From NCBI GenBank assembly GCA_041395865.1, contig JAWKZQ010000019.1:1-40956 (forward strand): a DNA stretch of 40,956 nt, written 5' to 3'. Positions 40,122 to 40,956 of the stretch are shown one piece after another (the stretch's first letter is position 1; the number at the start of each line of letters is the position of its first letter). The stretch comes from IMCC2047 sp041395865. GTDB taxonomy: Bacteria; Pseudomonadota; Gammaproteobacteria; Pseudomonadales; IMCC2047. The translations under genes were made by a program, and so were the position numbers. The notes beneath the pieces were generated by a model, which was not told the DNA's origin, ran no database searches, and saw nothing but the letters and a program-made list of their open reading frames with translations.

Positions 40122-40589
40122 ATGCATGAGTTTTTATATGAAGCGTATCGCGGAGAGCTGTTCGGCATTGAGTTTTTTAAAGCCTTTGCCGAACAATCAA
40201 AAGAACCTGCTGAGCGTGAAAAATGGGAATGCCTGATTGATTTAGAACGGCATACGGCCTCCTTATTGCAAACCTGGCTGCAGAACCATGGTCAACCCTG
40301 CACCTGGTCTGATCCTGAAATGGAGGACAAGGGAAGAGCCACGGCGGCGCCCTGGTTGGGAATGGGGTGGAGTGAGTTGATGGCTACCCTGGAGCCCTGG
40401 ATCGAAGGCTATGCCTTGAAATACCGGCAAGAGGTCGCTCATGCGCCTGCAGAGCTCTACTGGATCAGCGATATGACCGCGGCACATGAAGAGGCTATTT
40501 TGGCTTTCGTGAAGTCAGAGCGTGCAGGAGATGATGACAGCCTGAAAGCCGTCAGGGAATTTATGGTCAGCTTTCCAGCGGTTTCTTAA
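40122..40589 (+). CDS. Unknown small helical protein
   Basis: The ATG at 40122 is preferred over an in-frame TTG at 40107 because AAGGAAAGG lies just upstream. The resulting 155 aa protein begins MHEFLYEAYRGELFGIEFF. It is all-helical by pattern, with Glu and His residues spaced like a ferritin-like bundle (GELFGIEFF, DLERHTASLL, AAHEEAILAF). No named family is recognised. It is the last chromosomal gene before the tRNA-Leu fragment, so it may stay with the host rather than the element to the right. Confidence 0.7.
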   Translation: MHEFLYEAYRGELFGIEFFKAFAEQSKEPAEREKWECLIDLERHTASLLQTWLQNHGQPCTWSDPEMEDKGRATAAPWLGMGWSELMATLEPWIEGYALKYRQEVAHAPAELYWISDMTAAHEEAILAFVKSERAGDDDSLKAVREFMVSFPAVS

Positions 40590-40611
40590 CGCCTGTTCCG
40601 TACAGTTGAAA

Positions 40612-40683
40612 GCTAATCACCACGGCTTTGGTTTTTATGTATCGGTGAGGCGATAAGCAACAAAAAAACACGTGGTGGTTAGC
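40612..40683 (+). repeat. Near-perfect 13 bp inverted repeat after the last gene
   Basis: GCTAATCACCACG (40612-40624) and CGTGGTGGTTAGC (40671-40683) are complementary except for one G-T pair, with 46 nt between them. A T-rich run on the minus strand lies inside the loop. The function is unknown; a terminator or a protein site near the attachment end is possible. Confidence 0.45.
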
Positions 40684-40715
40684 CCGTCCAATGGTTTTTT
40701 AGCTTTAGTGGAGCC

Positions 40716-40759
40716 CAAAACAAAAAAGGCCGATAACCTGTTTAGGTTATCGGCCTTTT
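40716..40759 (-). terminator. Strong intrinsic terminator, tRNA-type, minus strand
   Basis: A perfect 16 bp stem around the four nt loop at 40740-40743 (AGGTTATCGGCCTTTT arm at 40744-40759). On the minus strand it continues TTTTTTGTTTT, the stronger tail, so it stops leftward transcription; four T occur on the plus side. It lies 34 nt beyond the tRNA-Leu 3' fragment, where a tRNA gene's terminator should be. It was probably the terminator of the tRNA before an element split it off. Confidence 0.85.
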
Positions 40760-40793
40760 GGGGCAATTGCTAATGAAAGCAGTTGCTTATGTA

Positions 40794-40817
40794 TGGTGCC
40801 CAGGAGAGGACTTGAAC
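40794..40817 (-). other. Orphan 3' end of a tRNA-Leu gene, likely attachment site (att)
   Basis: On the minus strand the 24 bases are the T-loop, T-stem, acceptor strand and CCA of a tRNA-Leu (TTCAAGTCCTCT then CCTGGGCACCA). The sequence before it on that strand (CCAATAG) does not give the T-stem 5' half, anticodon or D arm, so no tRNA exists here. Short 3' tRNA duplicates like this are left at the far end of elements that integrate by a tyrosine recombinase into a tRNA gene. A full tRNA-Leu should lie to the right, beyond the window. Confidence 0.75.
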
Positions 40818-40956
40818 TATTGGATGGTCTAGATAAAACCCTTTAATATCAAGTGGATACATTTGTTTTTCGGATTCGCGTTCCACGTTCGTTCCATGGA
40901 GCAAAATGACCAAAAATCCGGCTCAAAGATTGAACGCCGGTTCCATCAGATTTTGC
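40818..40956. other. Start of the putative integrated element, no gene recognised
   Basis: The last 139 bases hold no open frame I can support. The sequence carries short near-repeats (CGTTCCACGTTCGTTCCATGG around 40880-40900) and a small inverted repeat CCGGC/GCCGG near 40920-40940. They may be recombinase arm sites near the att end. No further gene can be read before the window stops. Confidence 0.4.

Noticed and set aside
40794..40817. A complete tRNA-Leu gene
   Set aside because: Only the 3' 24 nt match. The upstream bases on the minus strand cannot make the T-stem 5' half, anticodon arm or D arm.

Overview
The window looks like the chromosome of a free-living, respiring gammaproteobacterium. 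The left end has the order amidase-mutL-miaA-hfq-hflX-hflK-hflC-yjeT-hisZ-purA, which is typical of the Pseudomonas/Cellvibrio side of the class. MutL carries the endonuclease motif found in bacteria without MutH. The genus cannot be named from the sequence alone.

Layout. (1) 1-10081: the conserved cell wall, mismatch repair, tRNA modification, Hfq and HflKC block, then hisZ and purA. (2) 10091-12072: an IspG of the long alpha/beta-proteobacterial type directly after purA, and an unknown membrane protein. (3) 12340-19182: a purine block purE-purK-purF-purC-purD-purM, all on the plus strand. Its PurF keeps the four cysteines of the Bacillus-type [4Fe-4S] enzyme and its PurC is a long divergent form. 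(4) 19318-23238: a Fur-box-preceded ferric iron ABC importer (fbpABC). (5) 23389-24957: rmuC. (6) 25057-27782, minus strand: two tandem GcvT-family genes of identical length, each with its own near-copy terminator. The upstream copy has codon use of a highly expressed gene and a structured leader. (7) 28140-29324, minus: sodB with a DUF502 membrane protein; then on plus a DUF2254 protein, a small acidic lipoprotein and an MgtC-family protein. (8) 31751-37134: a sigma-54 activator divergent from a cytochrome bd operon, cydP-cydA-cydB-cydX-ybgE plus a heme-motif DUF3365 protein, with a good sigma-54 promoter in the divergent gap. (9) 37247-40589: nhaA, mgtE and a small unknown gene.

The right end carries a strong tRNA-type terminator and a lone 24-nt 3' end of a tRNA-Leu gene on the minus strand, with no tRNA body. 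This is what the far attachment site of an integrated element looks like; such an element would run rightward beyond the window.

Functional links: purA and the pur block supply purines; fbpABC, sodB and the Fur box form an iron/oxidative stress theme; cyd genes with their own activator give high-affinity oxygen respiration; nhaA, mgtE and the MgtC-like gene handle cations. The most promising points for something new are the sigma-54 control of cytochrome bd, the paired GcvT-like proteins with an RNA leader, the unusual purine block, and the island border at the right edge. I saw no CRISPR array, transposase, rRNA or complete tRNA.
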